Of a stretch of 64,000 bases of DNA, positions 9,143 to 17,450 are shown in pieces. The notes below the pieces were generated by a model that was not told where the DNA came from, did no database searches, and saw nothing but the letters and a program-made list of their open reading frames with translations. The DNA is from Streptomyces lasiicapitis (GTDB taxonomy: Bacteria; Actinomycetota; Actinomycetes; Streptomycetales; Streptomycetaceae), in the NCBI RefSeq assembly GCF_014646335.1, contig NZ_BMNG01000006.1, positions 62,001-126,000 on the forward strand. The letters are read 5' to 3'. The first letter of the stretch is position 1, and every line of letters begins with the position of its first letter. Made by a program: the position numbers and the translations under genes.

Positions 9143-9640
9143 ATGTCGATCGACGTCAACAACGAATCCGGAACCGAGGTCGACGAGCAGGCGATCCTCG
9201 ACATCGCCCGCTACGCGCTCGCGCGGATGCGGATCCACCCGCTCTCCGAACTCTCGGTGATCGTCGTGGACGCCGGCGCCATGGAGCAGCTCCACATCCA
9301 GTGGATGGACCTGCCAGGACCCACGGACGTCATGTCCTTCCCCATGGACGAGCTGCGCCCGCCCATGAAGGACGACGACGAGCCGCCGCAGGGCCTCCTC
9401 GGGGACATCGTGCTCTGCCCCGAGGTGGCCCTGAAGCAGGGCCAGGAGGCCCCGACGCAGCACTCCATGAACGAGGAGCTCCAGCTCCTGACCGTCCACG
9501 GAGTGCTGCACCTGCTCGGGTACGACCACGAGGAGCCGGACGAGAAGGCCGAGATGTTCGGCCTGCAGGCGGCCATCGTCGACGGTTGGCGCGCGGAGCA
9601 GGGCCTGACCGGCCCGTCCCCGGCGCCCACCGTCTCCTGA
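9143..9640 (+). CDS. ybeY: Endoribonuclease YbeY
   Basis: 165-residue metal-dependent single-strand RNase needed for 16S rRNA 3'-end maturation and ribosome quality control. The zinc motif HGVLHLLGYDH places ligands His119, His123 and His129, the exact H-x3-H-x5-H spacing of the family. Upstream, TDVMSFPMD is the conserved substrate-groove segment. The corC-like gene begins 4 bp after its stop. Confidence 0.95.
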   Translation: MSIDVNNESGTEVDEQAILDIARYALARMRIHPLSELSVIVVDAGAMEQLHIQWMDLPGPTDVMSFPMDELRPPMKDDDEPPQGLLGDIVLCPEVALKQGQEAPTQHSMNEELQLLTVHGVLHLLGYDHEEPDEKAEMFGLQAAIVDGWRAEQGLTGPSPAPTVS

Positions 9641-9644
9641 GCCC

Positions 9645-10976
9645 ATGTCCGTCCAGCTCATCGGCGGCGCCGTCGCCCTGATCGTGGTGGCGTGGCTCGC
9701 CGCGTGCGCCGAGGCGGGCCTCGCCCGCGTGTCCAGCTTCCGGGCCGAGGAGGCGGTGCGTTCGGGGCGGCGCGGCAGCGCGAAGCTCGCGCAGGTCGCC
9801 GCCGACCCCGTCCGCTATCTGAACGTGGCGCTCCTCGTGCGGGTGGCGTGCGAGATGGCCGCCGCCACCCTGGTGACGTACGCCTGCCTGAAGGCCATCG
9901 ACACCACCTGGGAGGCGCTCGCCGTCGCCATCGGCGTGATGGTGCTCGTCAGCTATGTCGCCGTCGGGGTCTCCCCGCGCACCATCGGCCGCCAGCACCC
10001 GCTGAACACGGCGACGGCCGCGGCGTACGTCCTGCTGCCGCTGGCCCGCGTCATGGGACCCATCCCGCCGCTGCTCATCCTCATCGGCAACGCGCTCACG
10101 CCCGGCAAGGGCTTCCGGCGCGGCCCGTTCGCCTCCGAGGCCGAGCTGCGCGCGATGGTCGACCTCGCCGAGCGGGAGTCGCTGATCGAGGACGAGGAAC
10201 GCCGCATGGTGCACTCGGTCTTCGAGCTCAGCGACACCCTCGTACGCGAAGTCATGGTCCCGCGCACCGACTTGATCGCCATCGAGCGCTTCAAGACCAT
10301 CCGGCAGGCCCTCACCCTCGCCCTCCGCTCCGGGTTCTCCCGCATCCCCGTGACGGGCGAGAGCGACGACGACGTCGTCGGGATCGTGTACCTCAAGGAC
10401 CTCGTCCGCAAGACGCACATCAACCGCGACTCCGAGAACGAGCTCGTGTCGACGGCCATGCGGCCCGCGACGTTCGTGCCGGACACGAAGAACGCGGGGG
10501 ATCTGCTGCGGGAGATGCAGCAGGAGCGCAACCACGTCGCCGTCGTCATCGACGAGTACGGCGGCACGGCCGGCATCGTCACCATCGAGGACATCCTCGA
10601 AGAGATCGTCGGCGAGATCACCGACGAGTACGACCGTGAGCTGCCGCCCGTCGAGGAGCTGGACGGCGGCTGCTTCCGCGTCACCGCCCGCCTCGACATC
10701 GGCGACCTCGGCGAGCTGTACGGCCTCGAGGCGTACGACGACGAGGACGTCGAGACCGTCGGCGGCCTCCTCGCCAAGGCGCTCGGCCGCGTGCCGATCG
10801 CCGGGGCCTCGGCCGTGGTCGACCTGCCCGACGGGCGCGCCCTGAAGCTCACCGCCGAGTCGGCGGCCGGGCGGCGCAACAAGATCGTGACGGTGCTCGT
10901 GGAGCCGGTGGCGCCTGAGGGGCCTCCCGCCGGCCCCCGGAACAGGGAGAGGGAAGGGGAGCGGGACACAAGATGA
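9645..10976 (+). CDS. HlyC/CorC family transporter (CNNM + CBS domains)
   Basis: 443-residue membrane protein. The N-terminal CNNM/DUF21 domain has about four membrane segments (residues 1-150). A tandem CBS pair follows (about 200-320; the VMVPRTDLIAIE entry is typical), then a C-terminal CorC_HlyC domain (about 335-415). The family is tied to Mg2+/Co2+ efflux or homeostasis. It is within the phoH-ybeY operon, as is common in Actinobacteria, and overlaps the next gene by 4 bp (ATGA). Confidence 0.9.
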   Translation: MSVQLIGGAVALIVVAWLAACAEAGLARVSSFRAEEAVRSGRRGSAKLAQVAADPVRYLNVALLVRVACEMAAATLVTYACLKAIDTTWEALAVAIGVMVLVSYVAVGVSPRTIGRQHPLNTATAAAYVLLPLARVMGPIPPLLILIGNALTPGKGFRRGPFASEAELRAMVDLAERESLIEDEERRMVHSVFELSDTLVREVMVPRTDLIAIERFKTIRQALTLALRSGFSRIPVTGESDDDVVGIVYLKDLVRKTHINRDSENELVSTAMRPATFVPDTKNAGDLLREMQQERNHVAVVIDEYGGTAGIVTIEDILEEIVGEITDEYDRELPPVEELDGGCFRVTARLDIGDLGELYGLEAYDDEDVETVGGLLAKALGRVPIAGASAVVDLPDGRALKLTAESAAGRRNKIVTVLVEPVAPEGPPAGPRNREREGERDTR

Positions 10977-11329
10977 CCCCCGACGAACTGCGGGCGCTGT
11001 GCCTGTCCTTCAACGACGCGGCCGAGGAATTCCCCTTCGGGCCGGACGCGTCGGTGTTCAAGGTGGCCGGGAAGATGTTCGCCCTGAGCCGTCTTGACGG
11101 CGACCCGCTCACCGTGAACCTCAAGTGCGACCCCGAGATCGCGGTCCAGCTCCGGGCCGCGCACCCGGAGATCGCGCCGGGCTGGCACATGAACAAACGC
11201 CACTGGAACACCGTCACGCTCACCGGCACCCTCCCCGACCACCAGCTCCGCGAACTCGTCGAGGACTCCTACGACTTGGTGGTCGCGGGCTTGCCGCGAG
11301 CGGTACGACTGCGCTTGTCGCGCCCCTAG
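10973..11329 (+). CDS. MmcQ/YjbR family protein
   Basis: 118-residue YjbR/CyaY-like-fold protein. The pattern FPFGPDASVFKVAGKMFAL, followed by NLKCDPEIA and PGWHMNKRHWNTV, is typical of the MmcQ/YjbR family (DUF419), often described as DNA-binding. Its ATG overlaps the corC stop, so it is translationally coupled and the last gene of the operon. Function unknown beyond family. Confidence 0.88.
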   Translation: MTPDELRALCLSFNDAAEEFPFGPDASVFKVAGKMFALSRLDGDPLTVNLKCDPEIAVQLRAAHPEIAPGWHMNKRHWNTVTLTGTLPDHQLRELVEDSYDLVVAGLPRAVRLRLSRP

Positions 11330-11336
11330 GGCTTCC

Positions 11337-11395
11337 CCCACCCGCCCGGACGAGACCCGCGCTCGGGGGACGGCTGAAACGGGTGGGCGGGTGGG
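11337..11395. terminator. Inverted repeat between convergent genes
   Basis: Perfect 11-bp arms (CCCACCCGCCC / GGGCGGGTGGG) separated by 37 bp, exactly between the yjbR stop and the stop of the convergent MFS gene. Probably a bidirectional terminator. Confidence 0.5.
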
Positions 11396-11404
11396 AGAAG
11401 CGGG

Positions 11405-12889
11405 TCAGGGCCGCCGCCGCAGGCCCGCGGCCACCAGCACCGCCGCCGCGAGGACGATTCCCGCGTCGAGGGCGAGGACGGTACGCGTACCGGCGAGAAC
11501 GTCACCCGAAGTCGTGGCGAGCACGCCGAGGAGGGGGATGCCGATCGTGATCCCGACCTGCTGGGTGGACGTCACGAGGCCAGTGGCCAGCCCCTGCTCC
11601 GTGTCGGGCACGCCCGACGTGACAGTGACCCCGTACGAGACGATCGCCCCGAGATGGAACATGCTGGCCACGGAGATGGCGGCGGTGGCGAGCCACACGG
11701 ACCACATCCCCTCGCCGACGGCGACGAGCGCGGCCACGAACACGCCCTGCCCGAGCAGCGACCCCACGAGCGTGCGGCGCGGCCCGAAGCGTCCGATGAC
11801 CTTCGGGGCGTACATGCCCGCGACGACCGACAGAACGCCCTGCACGCCGAAGACGAGCCCGGTCTGGAAGGCGGAGAGGTCGAGGACGTCCTGGAGGTAG
11901 AGGGTGAGGACGAAGACGACGGTCGACATCATCGAGAACGTGACGAGTCCGCCCAGGTTGCCCCACGCGACCGTACGGCGCCGCAGCATGGGCAGTGACA
12001 CCAGCGGCGCGGCGGCCCGCGACTCGACGTATCCGAAGGCGACGAGCAGCAGGACACCAGCGACGAGCGTGACGAGCACGTCGGCGCCGCCGAACCCGCG
12101 CTCGGCTGCGGTGGACAGGGCGTAGATCAGGGCGAGCAGTCCGCCGGTGACGGTGACGGCGCCGGGGATGTCGAGGCGGGGCCGGTCGGGGGTGCGGGAC
12201 TCGGGCAGCAGGCGAGGCGCCAGGGGCAGCACGATCAGGGCGAAGAGCGTGAGCAGGCCCATGGTGGAGCGCCAGCCGAGGGTGTCGGTGAGGACACCGC
12301 CGAGCACCATGCCGACGGTGAAGCCGAGGGAGAGCAGCGTGCCGGAGATGCCGAGCGCGCGATCCCGCTGCGGGCCTTCGGGGAAGGTGGTGGTGAGCAG
12401 CGACATGCCGGTCGGCACGATCGCCGCCGCGCCCACACCTTGCAGCGCACGCCCGGCGAGGAACGAGGCCGGGTCCCAGGCGAAGGTGGCGAGCAGCGAG
12501 GCCGCGCCGAACAGGGCGAGCCCGCCGAGGAACAGCCTGCGCCGCCCGAAGAGGTCACCGAAGCGGCCGAAGAGCAGCAGGAAGCCGCCGGACGGCAGCG
12601 CGAAGGCGGTGACCGCCCACTGCAGCGCGGCATGGCTCATGCCGAGGTCCGCACCGAGCACGGGCAGTGCCACGTTCAGTACGGAGAAGTCGAGCGCGAC
12701 CATGAACTGGGCGGCGCAGAGGACGAAGAGGATGAGCCGGTCGCGGCGGGAGAGCCGGGGCGGCGGCCCGGCGGGAGCGGTGGCCTGCGCGGCGGCAGCG
12801 GCCTTCGGGGCTTCGGTGGTGCTCGGGGTTTCCGTGGTGGTTGATGGGCCTGCGGCGGTCGGGGAGGGAGCGGAAGTGTCTATCGCCAT
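11405..12889 (-). CDS. MFS drug-efflux transporter (EmrB/QacA type)
   Basis: 494-residue major facilitator with about 14 membrane segments, the DHA2 type that exports drugs by proton antiport. After a Thr/Ala/Pro-rich cytoplasmic lead of ~45 residues come LDFSVLNVALPVLGADLG (TM1, motif D1) and FGRFGDLFGRRR (motif A). ATG at 12889 is preferred over an in-frame TTG at 12895. Divergently transcribed from an MmyB-like regulator 94 bp away, the usual arrangement for regulator and target. Substrate unknown. Confidence 0.88.
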   Translation of the reverse strand: MAIDTSAPSPTAAGPSTTTETPSTTEAPKAAAAAQATAPAGPPPRLSRRDRLILFVLCAAQFMVALDFSVLNVALPVLGADLGMSHAALQWAVTAFALPSGGFLLLFGRFGDLFGRRRLFLGGLALFGAASLLATFAWDPASFLAGRALQGVGAAAIVPTGMSLLTTTFPEGPQRDRALGISGTLLSLGFTVGMVLGGVLTDTLGWRSTMGLLTLFALIVLPLAPRLLPESRTPDRPRLDIPGAVTVTGGLLALIYALSTAAERGFGGADVLVTLVAGVLLLVAFGYVESRAAAPLVSLPMLRRRTVAWGNLGGLVTFSMMSTVVFVLTLYLQDVLDLSAFQTGLVFGVQGVLSVVAGMYAPKVIGRFGPRRTLVGSLLGQGVFVAALVAVGEGMWSVWLATAAISVASMFHLGAIVSYGVTVTSGVPDTEQGLATGLVTSTQQVGITIGIPLLGVLATTSGDVLAGTRTVLALDAGIVLAAAVLVAAGLRRRP

Positions 12890-12939
12890 GGTCAACAGCG
12901 TCCGTCGGCCGGAATAGCCGTGGGGAGCGGCAACTTATG

Positions 12940-12963
12940 CTGGTGGTGCGAACACCAGGTGCA
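12940..12963. promoter_or_regulatory. Candidate MmyB operator between MFS and regulator
   Basis: Inverted repeat CTGGTG-N7-CACCAG (12940-12958), running into ACCAGGTGCA (12954-12963). The ten-mer ACCAGGYGCA recurs, at almost the same distance from the start codon, upstream of the second MmyB-like regulator at 59522-59531. Confidence 0.5.
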
Positions 12964-12983
12964 ACCGGTGCGATCGCGTACGG

Positions 12984-13892
12984 ATGACAGGGGGAGCGGT
13001 GGCCAGCCAGATCGAGGAGCGGGCCGACGGGGCGAGGGCGCGTCGCAGGGTCGAGCTGCGGGACTTCCTGATGAGCCGGCGGGCCCGGGTGACCCCGGCG
13101 GACGCGGGCCTTCCGGAAGGCGGCGGGCGTCGGCGTACGCCGGGCCTTCGGCGCGAGGAGGTCGCGGTGCTCGCGGGCGTCGGCGCGTCCTGGTACCAGT
13201 GGCTGGAGCAGGGCCGGGACATCTCGGTGTCCCCGCAGGTCCTGGACGCCGTGGCCCGGGTCCTGAAGCTGTCCGGCACCGAACGCCGCCACCTGTACGT
13301 GCTCGCGGGCCTCAACCCGCCCGTGCCGCAGGCCGAGGAGGGCGCCGCCGACATGTGCGACGGCCTGCGGCGGCTCATCGACACCTGGATGCCGTACCCG
13401 GCACACATCATGGACCGCTACTACAACTGCGTCGTCTACAACGACGCGGCCGCGCTGGTCCTCGGCATGCGCCCCGAGACCACCCAGAACTGCATCCTCG
13501 ACTTCTTCACCGACCCCATGTACCGCTCCCGCAGCGTGAGTTGGGAGCAGAACGCGGCGGCGCTCGTCGCGCAGTTCCGCTCGGCCTGCTCCGAGCATCC
13601 CGGGGACGAGGGCTTCGCGGAGCTGCTCTCGCGGCTGCACGAATCGGGGGCGGAGTTCACCTCGCTGTGGGAGCGGCAGGACATCCGGCCCGCCGGTCAG
13701 GTCCACAAGGAGCTCGACCATCCGCTCGTCGGGATCCTGCACGTGGAGTCCACCGCGCTGAAGGTGCCCGCGCGGCCCGACCTCACGATCGTGCTGCACA
13801 CGCCGCTGCCGCTGGCCGACACCGCGGAGAAGCTCGCCTGGCTGGCTTCGCCCGAGGCGCGGCGCGGGGCGATGTACCGGGTGGCCGGGTAG
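12984..13892 (+). CDS. XRE-family HTH regulator with MmyB-like ligand domain
   Basis: 302-residue regulator. The HTH (about residues 25-100) contains RRRTPGLRREEVAVLAGV and SWYQWLEQGRDISVS, the hallmark of the large actinobacterial MmyB-like group. The C-terminal two-thirds is a PAS-like MmyB ligand-binding domain, known in the family to bind hydrophobic ligands. Divergent from the MFS exporter it probably controls. ATG at 12984; an in-frame GTG at 12999 sits just behind GGGGGAG but too close to be good. Paralogous to the protein at 59551-60459. Confidence 0.9.
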   Translation: MTGGAVASQIEERADGARARRRVELRDFLMSRRARVTPADAGLPEGGGRRRTPGLRREEVAVLAGVGASWYQWLEQGRDISVSPQVLDAVARVLKLSGTERRHLYVLAGLNPPVPQAEEGAADMCDGLRRLIDTWMPYPAHIMDRYYNCVVYNDAAALVLGMRPETTQNCILDFFTDPMYRSRSVSWEQNAAALVAQFRSACSEHPGDEGFAELLSRLHESGAEFTSLWERQDIRPAGQVHKELDHPLVGILHVESTALKVPARPDLTIVLHTPLPLADTAEKLAWLASPEARRGAMYRVAG

Positions 13893-13947
13893 CGGTGTGT
13901 GCCGGGTGGCCGGGTGGGCGCCGCGACCGGCTCCTTATGCTCGTGCC

Positions 13948-14301
13948 ATGACTGAGTCCACCGACCTCGGCCCCGAGGACCAGAAGATCGTCACCCTCGC
14001 CCGCTCGGCCCGCGCCCGCAACGGTGTGCCCGAGGGGGCCGCCGTGCGGGACGAGACGGGGCGTACGTACGTCGCAGGGACGGTCGCCCTCGACTCCCTC
14101 CAGCTGTCCGCGCTGCGCACGGCTGTCGCCATGGCGGTGGCTTCCGGGGCCTCCTCCCTGGAGGCGGCGGCGGTCGTGTCCGGCGAATCCGCTCTGTCCG
14201 CGGAGGACCTCGCGGCGGTACGGGACCTCGGCGGGGCCGGCACACCGGTGTTCCTGGCGGGGCCGGACGGGGCGGTACGCGAGACGGCCGCAGCGGTCTG
14301 A
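13948..14301 (+). CDS. Degenerate cytidine deaminase-like protein
   Basis: 117-residue protein of the cytidine deaminase fold, sitting upstream of era as in other Streptomyces. The scaffold is recognisable (ARSARARNGVPEGAAVRDETGRTYVAGTV segment, then LSALRTAVAMAVASGA). The HAE and PCxxC zinc motifs are missing; there is no cysteine at all, so it is unlikely to be catalytic. Start chosen at ATG 13948; an upstream in-frame GTG at 13897 gives residues unlike the family. Confidence 0.75.
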   Translation: MTESTDLGPEDQKIVTLARSARARNGVPEGAAVRDETGRTYVAGTVALDSLQLSALRTAVAMAVASGASSLEAAAVVSGESALSAEDLAAVRDLGGAGTPVFLAGPDGAVRETAAAV

Positions 14302-14314
14302 GCCCTCGCGGGGC

Positions 14315-14570
14315 GCCCCAGTCCCGCCCCTTCCCGTAACCAGGGGCTGCTGCCCCTGGACCCCGCTGATCGGCGCTCCGCGCCTCGTCCTCAAGCGCCG
14401 GACGGGCTGAAAACTCCAGCCCCTCCGGCGCTTGAGGAGCGGGGTCTGGGGCGGAGCCCCAGGAAGGGCGGGCGGGTGGGGAGAGAAGCCCGCCCGGCGT
14501 TGGAGGGCGAGGCGCGGAGCGCCGAAAAGGCGGGGAAAGGGGCGCAGCCCCATGGGCCGGGGCACCGCCC
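14315..14570. repeat. Composite GC-rich hairpin repeat, copy 1
   Basis: Occupies nearly all of the 309-bp gap 14302-14610, which has no gene. It begins CCCGCCCCTTCCCGTAACC, then GGGGCTGCTGCCCCT. At its centre is a near-perfect ~21-bp inverted repeat (CCTCAAGCGCCGGACGGGCTG against CAGCCCCTCCGGCGCTTGAGG) around a 7-nt loop at about 14390-14440. A third, partly inverted arm follows (about 14490-14570). The same sequence recurs at 27359-27505 and 42499-42744. Confidence 0.75.
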
Positions 14571-14610
14571 AAGGCGCCCACGCCAGAAAAGATCAGGGAC
14601 AATGGGCCCC

Positions 14611-15564
14611 ATGAGCGTCCGTACCCAGTCCCCCCAGCCGCCCGAGCAGGCCGTCCACCGCGCCGGATTCGCCTGCTTCGTCGGCCGCCCCAACGCGGGC
14701 AAGTCCACCCTCACGAACGCTCTGGTCGGCAAGAAGGTGGCGATCACCTCGAACCGGCCGCAGACGACGCGGCACACCGTCCGCGGCATCGTGCACCGCC
14801 CCGACGCCCAGCTGATCCTCGTGGACACCCCCGGCCTGCACAAGCCGCGCACGCTGCTCGGCGAGCGGCTGAACGACGTGGTGCGCACCACGTGGGCCGA
14901 GGTCGACGTCATCGGGTTCTGCCTGCCCGCGAACGAGAAGCTCGGGCCCGGTGACCGGTTCATCGCCAAGGAGCTGGCGTCGATCAAGAAGTCGCCGAAG
15001 GTCGCCATCGTCACGAAGACCGACCTCGTCGACAGCAAGACGCTCGCCGAGCAGCTCATCGCCGTCGACCAGCTCGCCAAGGAGCTCGGCTTCGAGTGGG
15101 CCGAGATCGTGCCCGTCTCGGCGGTCGGTGAGAAGCAGGTCGACCTGCTCGCGGACCTGCTCGTCCCCCTCCTGCCGGAGGGGCCGGCCCTCTACCCCGA
15201 GGGTGACCTCACCGACGAGCCCGAGCAGGTCATGGTGGCCGAGCTGATCCGTGAGGCGGCCCTCGAAGGCGTGCGGGACGAGTTGCCGCACTCCATCGCC
15301 GTGGTCGTCGAGGAGATGCTGCCCCGCGAGGACCGGCCCGCCGACAAGCCGCTCCTCGACATCCACGCCTTCGTGTACATCGAGCGGCCCAGCCAGAAGG
15401 GGATCATCATCGGCCCCAAGGGCAAGCGGCTCAAGGACGTAGGGATCAAGTCCCGCAAGCAGATCGAAGCGCTGCTCGGTACGCCGGTCTTCCTCGACCT
15501 CCACGTCAAGGTCGCCAAGGACTGGCAGCGGGACCCCCGCCAACTCCGCAAGCTCGGGTTCTGA
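14611..15564 (+). CDS. era: GTPase Era
   Basis: 317-residue ribosome-assembly GTPase that binds the 3' end of 16S rRNA. G1 is GRPNAGKS (residues 25-32), G3 is DTPG (72-75), and G4 is TKTD. The C-terminal KH domain contains VIIIGPKGKRLKDVG-like residues (IIIGPKGKRLKDVGIKSR). ATG 14611 is chosen for family length; ATG 14602 with AGGGA closer upstream is possible. The frame stays open upstream only because of GC bias. Confidence 0.95.
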   Translation: MSVRTQSPQPPEQAVHRAGFACFVGRPNAGKSTLTNALVGKKVAITSNRPQTTRHTVRGIVHRPDAQLILVDTPGLHKPRTLLGERLNDVVRTTWAEVDVIGFCLPANEKLGPGDRFIAKELASIKKSPKVAIVTKTDLVDSKTLAEQLIAVDQLAKELGFEWAEIVPVSAVGEKQVDLLADLLVPLLPEGPALYPEGDLTDEPEQVMVAELIREAALEGVRDELPHSIAVVVEEMLPREDRPADKPLLDIHAFVYIERPSQKGIIIGPKGKRLKDVGIKSRKQIEALLGTPVFLDLHVKVAKDWQRDPRQLRKLGF

Positions 15565-15622
15565 GCCTTCGCGGGCGCCCCCGCGAGGACCCGGCCGCCC
15601 GTGGCCCGCGGGACGCCGCGGC

Positions 15623-17011
15623 TCACCCCCGGGGCGCCCGCGCCCCGGGCCCGCCGCCCTGCGCCTGAAGTTCCGTACGCAGCCAGTCGTACGACGCCTT
15701 CGGCGTGCGCCGCTGGGTGGCGTAGTCGACGTGGACGAGACCGAAGCGCTGCCGGTAGCCCTCGGCCCACTCGAAGTTGTCCAGGAGGGACCAGATGAAA
15801 TAGCCGCGCACGTCGACCCCGGCCTCCAGGGCGCGGTGCAGGGCGCGCAGGTGGCCGTCCAGGTAGTCGATGCGCCGCTGGTCGTCCACGCCCTCGTACG
15901 AGCAGCCGTTCTCGGTGATGACGAGGGGCGGGAGGCGGTCGCCGTAGCGTTCGCGGAAGGTCAGGAGGAGTTCGGTGAGGGATTCGGGGACCACCGGCCA
16001 GCCGAAGTCCGTGGTGGGGTGGCCCTCGATCGGGCGGGGGGAGAAGGGGAGCTCGGGCGGGAGGATGAGGCCCGAGAACTCGGTGACGGTGGCGTCCGGC
16101 TGCGGGGCGCCCACCTTCGTCGGCTGGTAGAAGTTGATGCCGTACCAGTCGAGCGGCTGCGCGATCAGCTTCAAGTCGCCTTCCAGGTCCGGGACTTCGG
16201 CGGCAAGGAGCTCCGTGATCACTTCCGGGTAGCGGCCCGCGATCAGGGGGTCGGAGAACAGCCGGTTCAGGAGCACGTCGTAGAAGTCCGCCGCCTCGCG
16301 GTCCTCGGCGTGGTCGGACGCGGGCCAGGTCGGGCCGTGGGAGTTCGCGATGCCGATGTCGTCGGCGCCCGCCGCGCGCAGCGCCGTCACCGCGAGGCCG
16401 TGGGCCAGGAGCTGGTGGTGGGCGACCGGCAGCGCGTCGAACAGGAGCTGACGGCCGGGCGCGTGCCGGCCGAGCGCGTGGCCGAGCAGAGTGTGCTCGG
16501 CGGGCTCGTTGAGGGTGATCCACTTCGGTACGCGGTCACCGATGCGGGCCGCGACGACGGCGGCGTACTCGGCGAAACGCTGGGCGGTGTCGCGCTTCAG
16601 CCAGCCGCCCGCCTCTTCGACCGCGAGCGGGGTGTCCCAGTGGAACAGCGTCGGCACGGGGCGTACGCCCGCCGCGCACAGCTCGTCGACGAGGCGGTCG
16701 TAGAAGTCCAGGCCGCGCTCGCTGACCTCGCCGGTGCCGTGCGGAAGCACCCGCGGCCAGGAGACGGAGAAGCGGTACGCGCCCACGCCAAGGTCGCGGA
16801 TCAGCGCCACGTCCTCGCGGTAGCGGCGCACGTGGTCGCAGGCCACGGCGGCCGTCGTGCCGTCCTTGACGTTGCCGGGCAGGGCCGTGAAGGCGTCCCA
16901 CACCGAGGGGCCGCGCTCGGCCGTGGCGCCCTCGATCTGGTGGGCGGAGGTGGACACCCCCCACAGGAAGTCGCGGGGGAAGCGGGGCAGCGGTGCGCGC
17001 GTCGTCGCCAT
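15623..17011 (-). CDS. Beta-glucosidase, GH1 family
   Basis: 462-residue cytosolic (no signal peptide) GH1 glycosidase. The N-terminal signature FPRDFLWGVSTSAHQIEGA is at residues 11-29. The acid/base Glu is in TLNEPAEH near residue 167 and the nucleophile Glu is in VITENGCSYEG near residue 366. The domain is complete. The ATG at 17011 is chosen; an in-frame ATG at 17023 adds four residues. A perfect inverted repeat and 22-bp-spaced repeats lie just upstream, suggesting repressor control, but no regulator gene is adjacent. Likely hydrolyses cellobiose or aryl beta-glucosides after uptake. Confidence 0.92.
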   Translation of the reverse strand: MATTRAPLPRFPRDFLWGVSTSAHQIEGATAERGPSVWDAFTALPGNVKDGTTAAVACDHVRRYREDVALIRDLGVGAYRFSVSWPRVLPHGTGEVSERGLDFYDRLVDELCAAGVRPVPTLFHWDTPLAVEEAGGWLKRDTAQRFAEYAAVVAARIGDRVPKWITLNEPAEHTLLGHALGRHAPGRQLLFDALPVAHHQLLAHGLAVTALRAAGADDIGIANSHGPTWPASDHAEDREAADFYDVLLNRLFSDPLIAGRYPEVITELLAAEVPDLEGDLKLIAQPLDWYGINFYQPTKVGAPQPDATVTEFSGLILPPELPFSPRPIEGHPTTDFGWPVVPESLTELLLTFRERYGDRLPPLVITENGCSYEGVDDQRRIDYLDGHLRALHRALEAGVDVRGYFIWSLLDNFEWAEGYRQRFGLVHVDYATQRRTPKASYDWLRTELQAQGGGPGARAPRG

Positions 17012-17023
17012 GCGCGCGATCAT

Positions 17024-17041
17024 CCGTACCCGCTGGTACGG
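17024..17041. promoter_or_regulatory. Inverted repeat at the GH1 gene start
   Basis: Perfect 7-bp arms CCGTACC and GGTACGG around CGCT, 13 bp upstream of the chosen GH1 start codon. Position suggests an operator or an mRNA hairpin. Confidence 0.4.
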
Positions 17042-17073
17042 AAGTCAACGCCCGTGCGGCAAGCGGGTTTCCG

Positions 17074-17124
17074 GGCAACCGCCTGCCGTCATCAAGGCAA
17101 CCGCCTGCCCTCCTGAAGGCGACC
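17074..17124. repeat. 22-bp-period repeats upstream of GH1
   Basis: GGCAACCGCCTGCC occurs at 17074-17087 and 17096-17109, with a partial third copy GGCGACC at 17118-17124. The repeats start exactly 22 bp apart (two helical turns). Each full copy has GGCA/TGCC ends and resembles a LacI-family site (GGCAACCG half-site). Candidate cooperative operator for the GH1 gene. Confidence 0.45.
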
Positions 17125-17131
17125 GGTGCTG

Positions 17132-17398
17132 TTACGAACCTTCCTTGAGCACCCGCGTGATCAGCTGCCGCTGCTCCTCCGTCAGCCGGGGATCCGCGCA
17201 GTACACGGTCCGGCCGTCGATGGTGATCTGGTAGCTGAAGCCGTCGGGCACCCCTATGGGGGGCGTGCCCCGGCCGCCGGCCGCCGCCCGTTCGGCCAGG
17301 GCATGCCACTCCTTGGCATCGGGCCGCGCGGTGGTGTCGACCTCCGCGTGCCGCTCGATGCCCGCGAAACCTCCCGTGCGCTTCACCTGGATACGCAT
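17132..17398 (-). CDS. Emfourin-like protealysin inhibitor
   Basis: 88-residue small protein, MRIQVKRTGGFAGIERHAEVD at the N-terminus and LTEEQRQLITRVL at the C-terminus. Pattern and position beside an M4 protease match emfourin, the protein inhibitor encoded next to protealysin genes. No signal peptide, fitting an intracellular guard against the co-encoded protease. It lies 52 bp downstream of the protease gene on the same strand. Family assignment is from memory of the pattern plus context. Confidence 0.7.
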   Translation of the reverse strand: MRIQVKRTGGFAGIERHAEVDTTARPDAKEWHALAERAAAGGRGTPPIGVPDGFSYQITIDGRTVYCADPRLTEEQRQLITRVLKEGS

Positions 17399-17450
17399 GG
17401 GTCCTGTCTACCGCAGGGCGCGACCCGCGGCACCCCTGCGAAGCCGGGCG

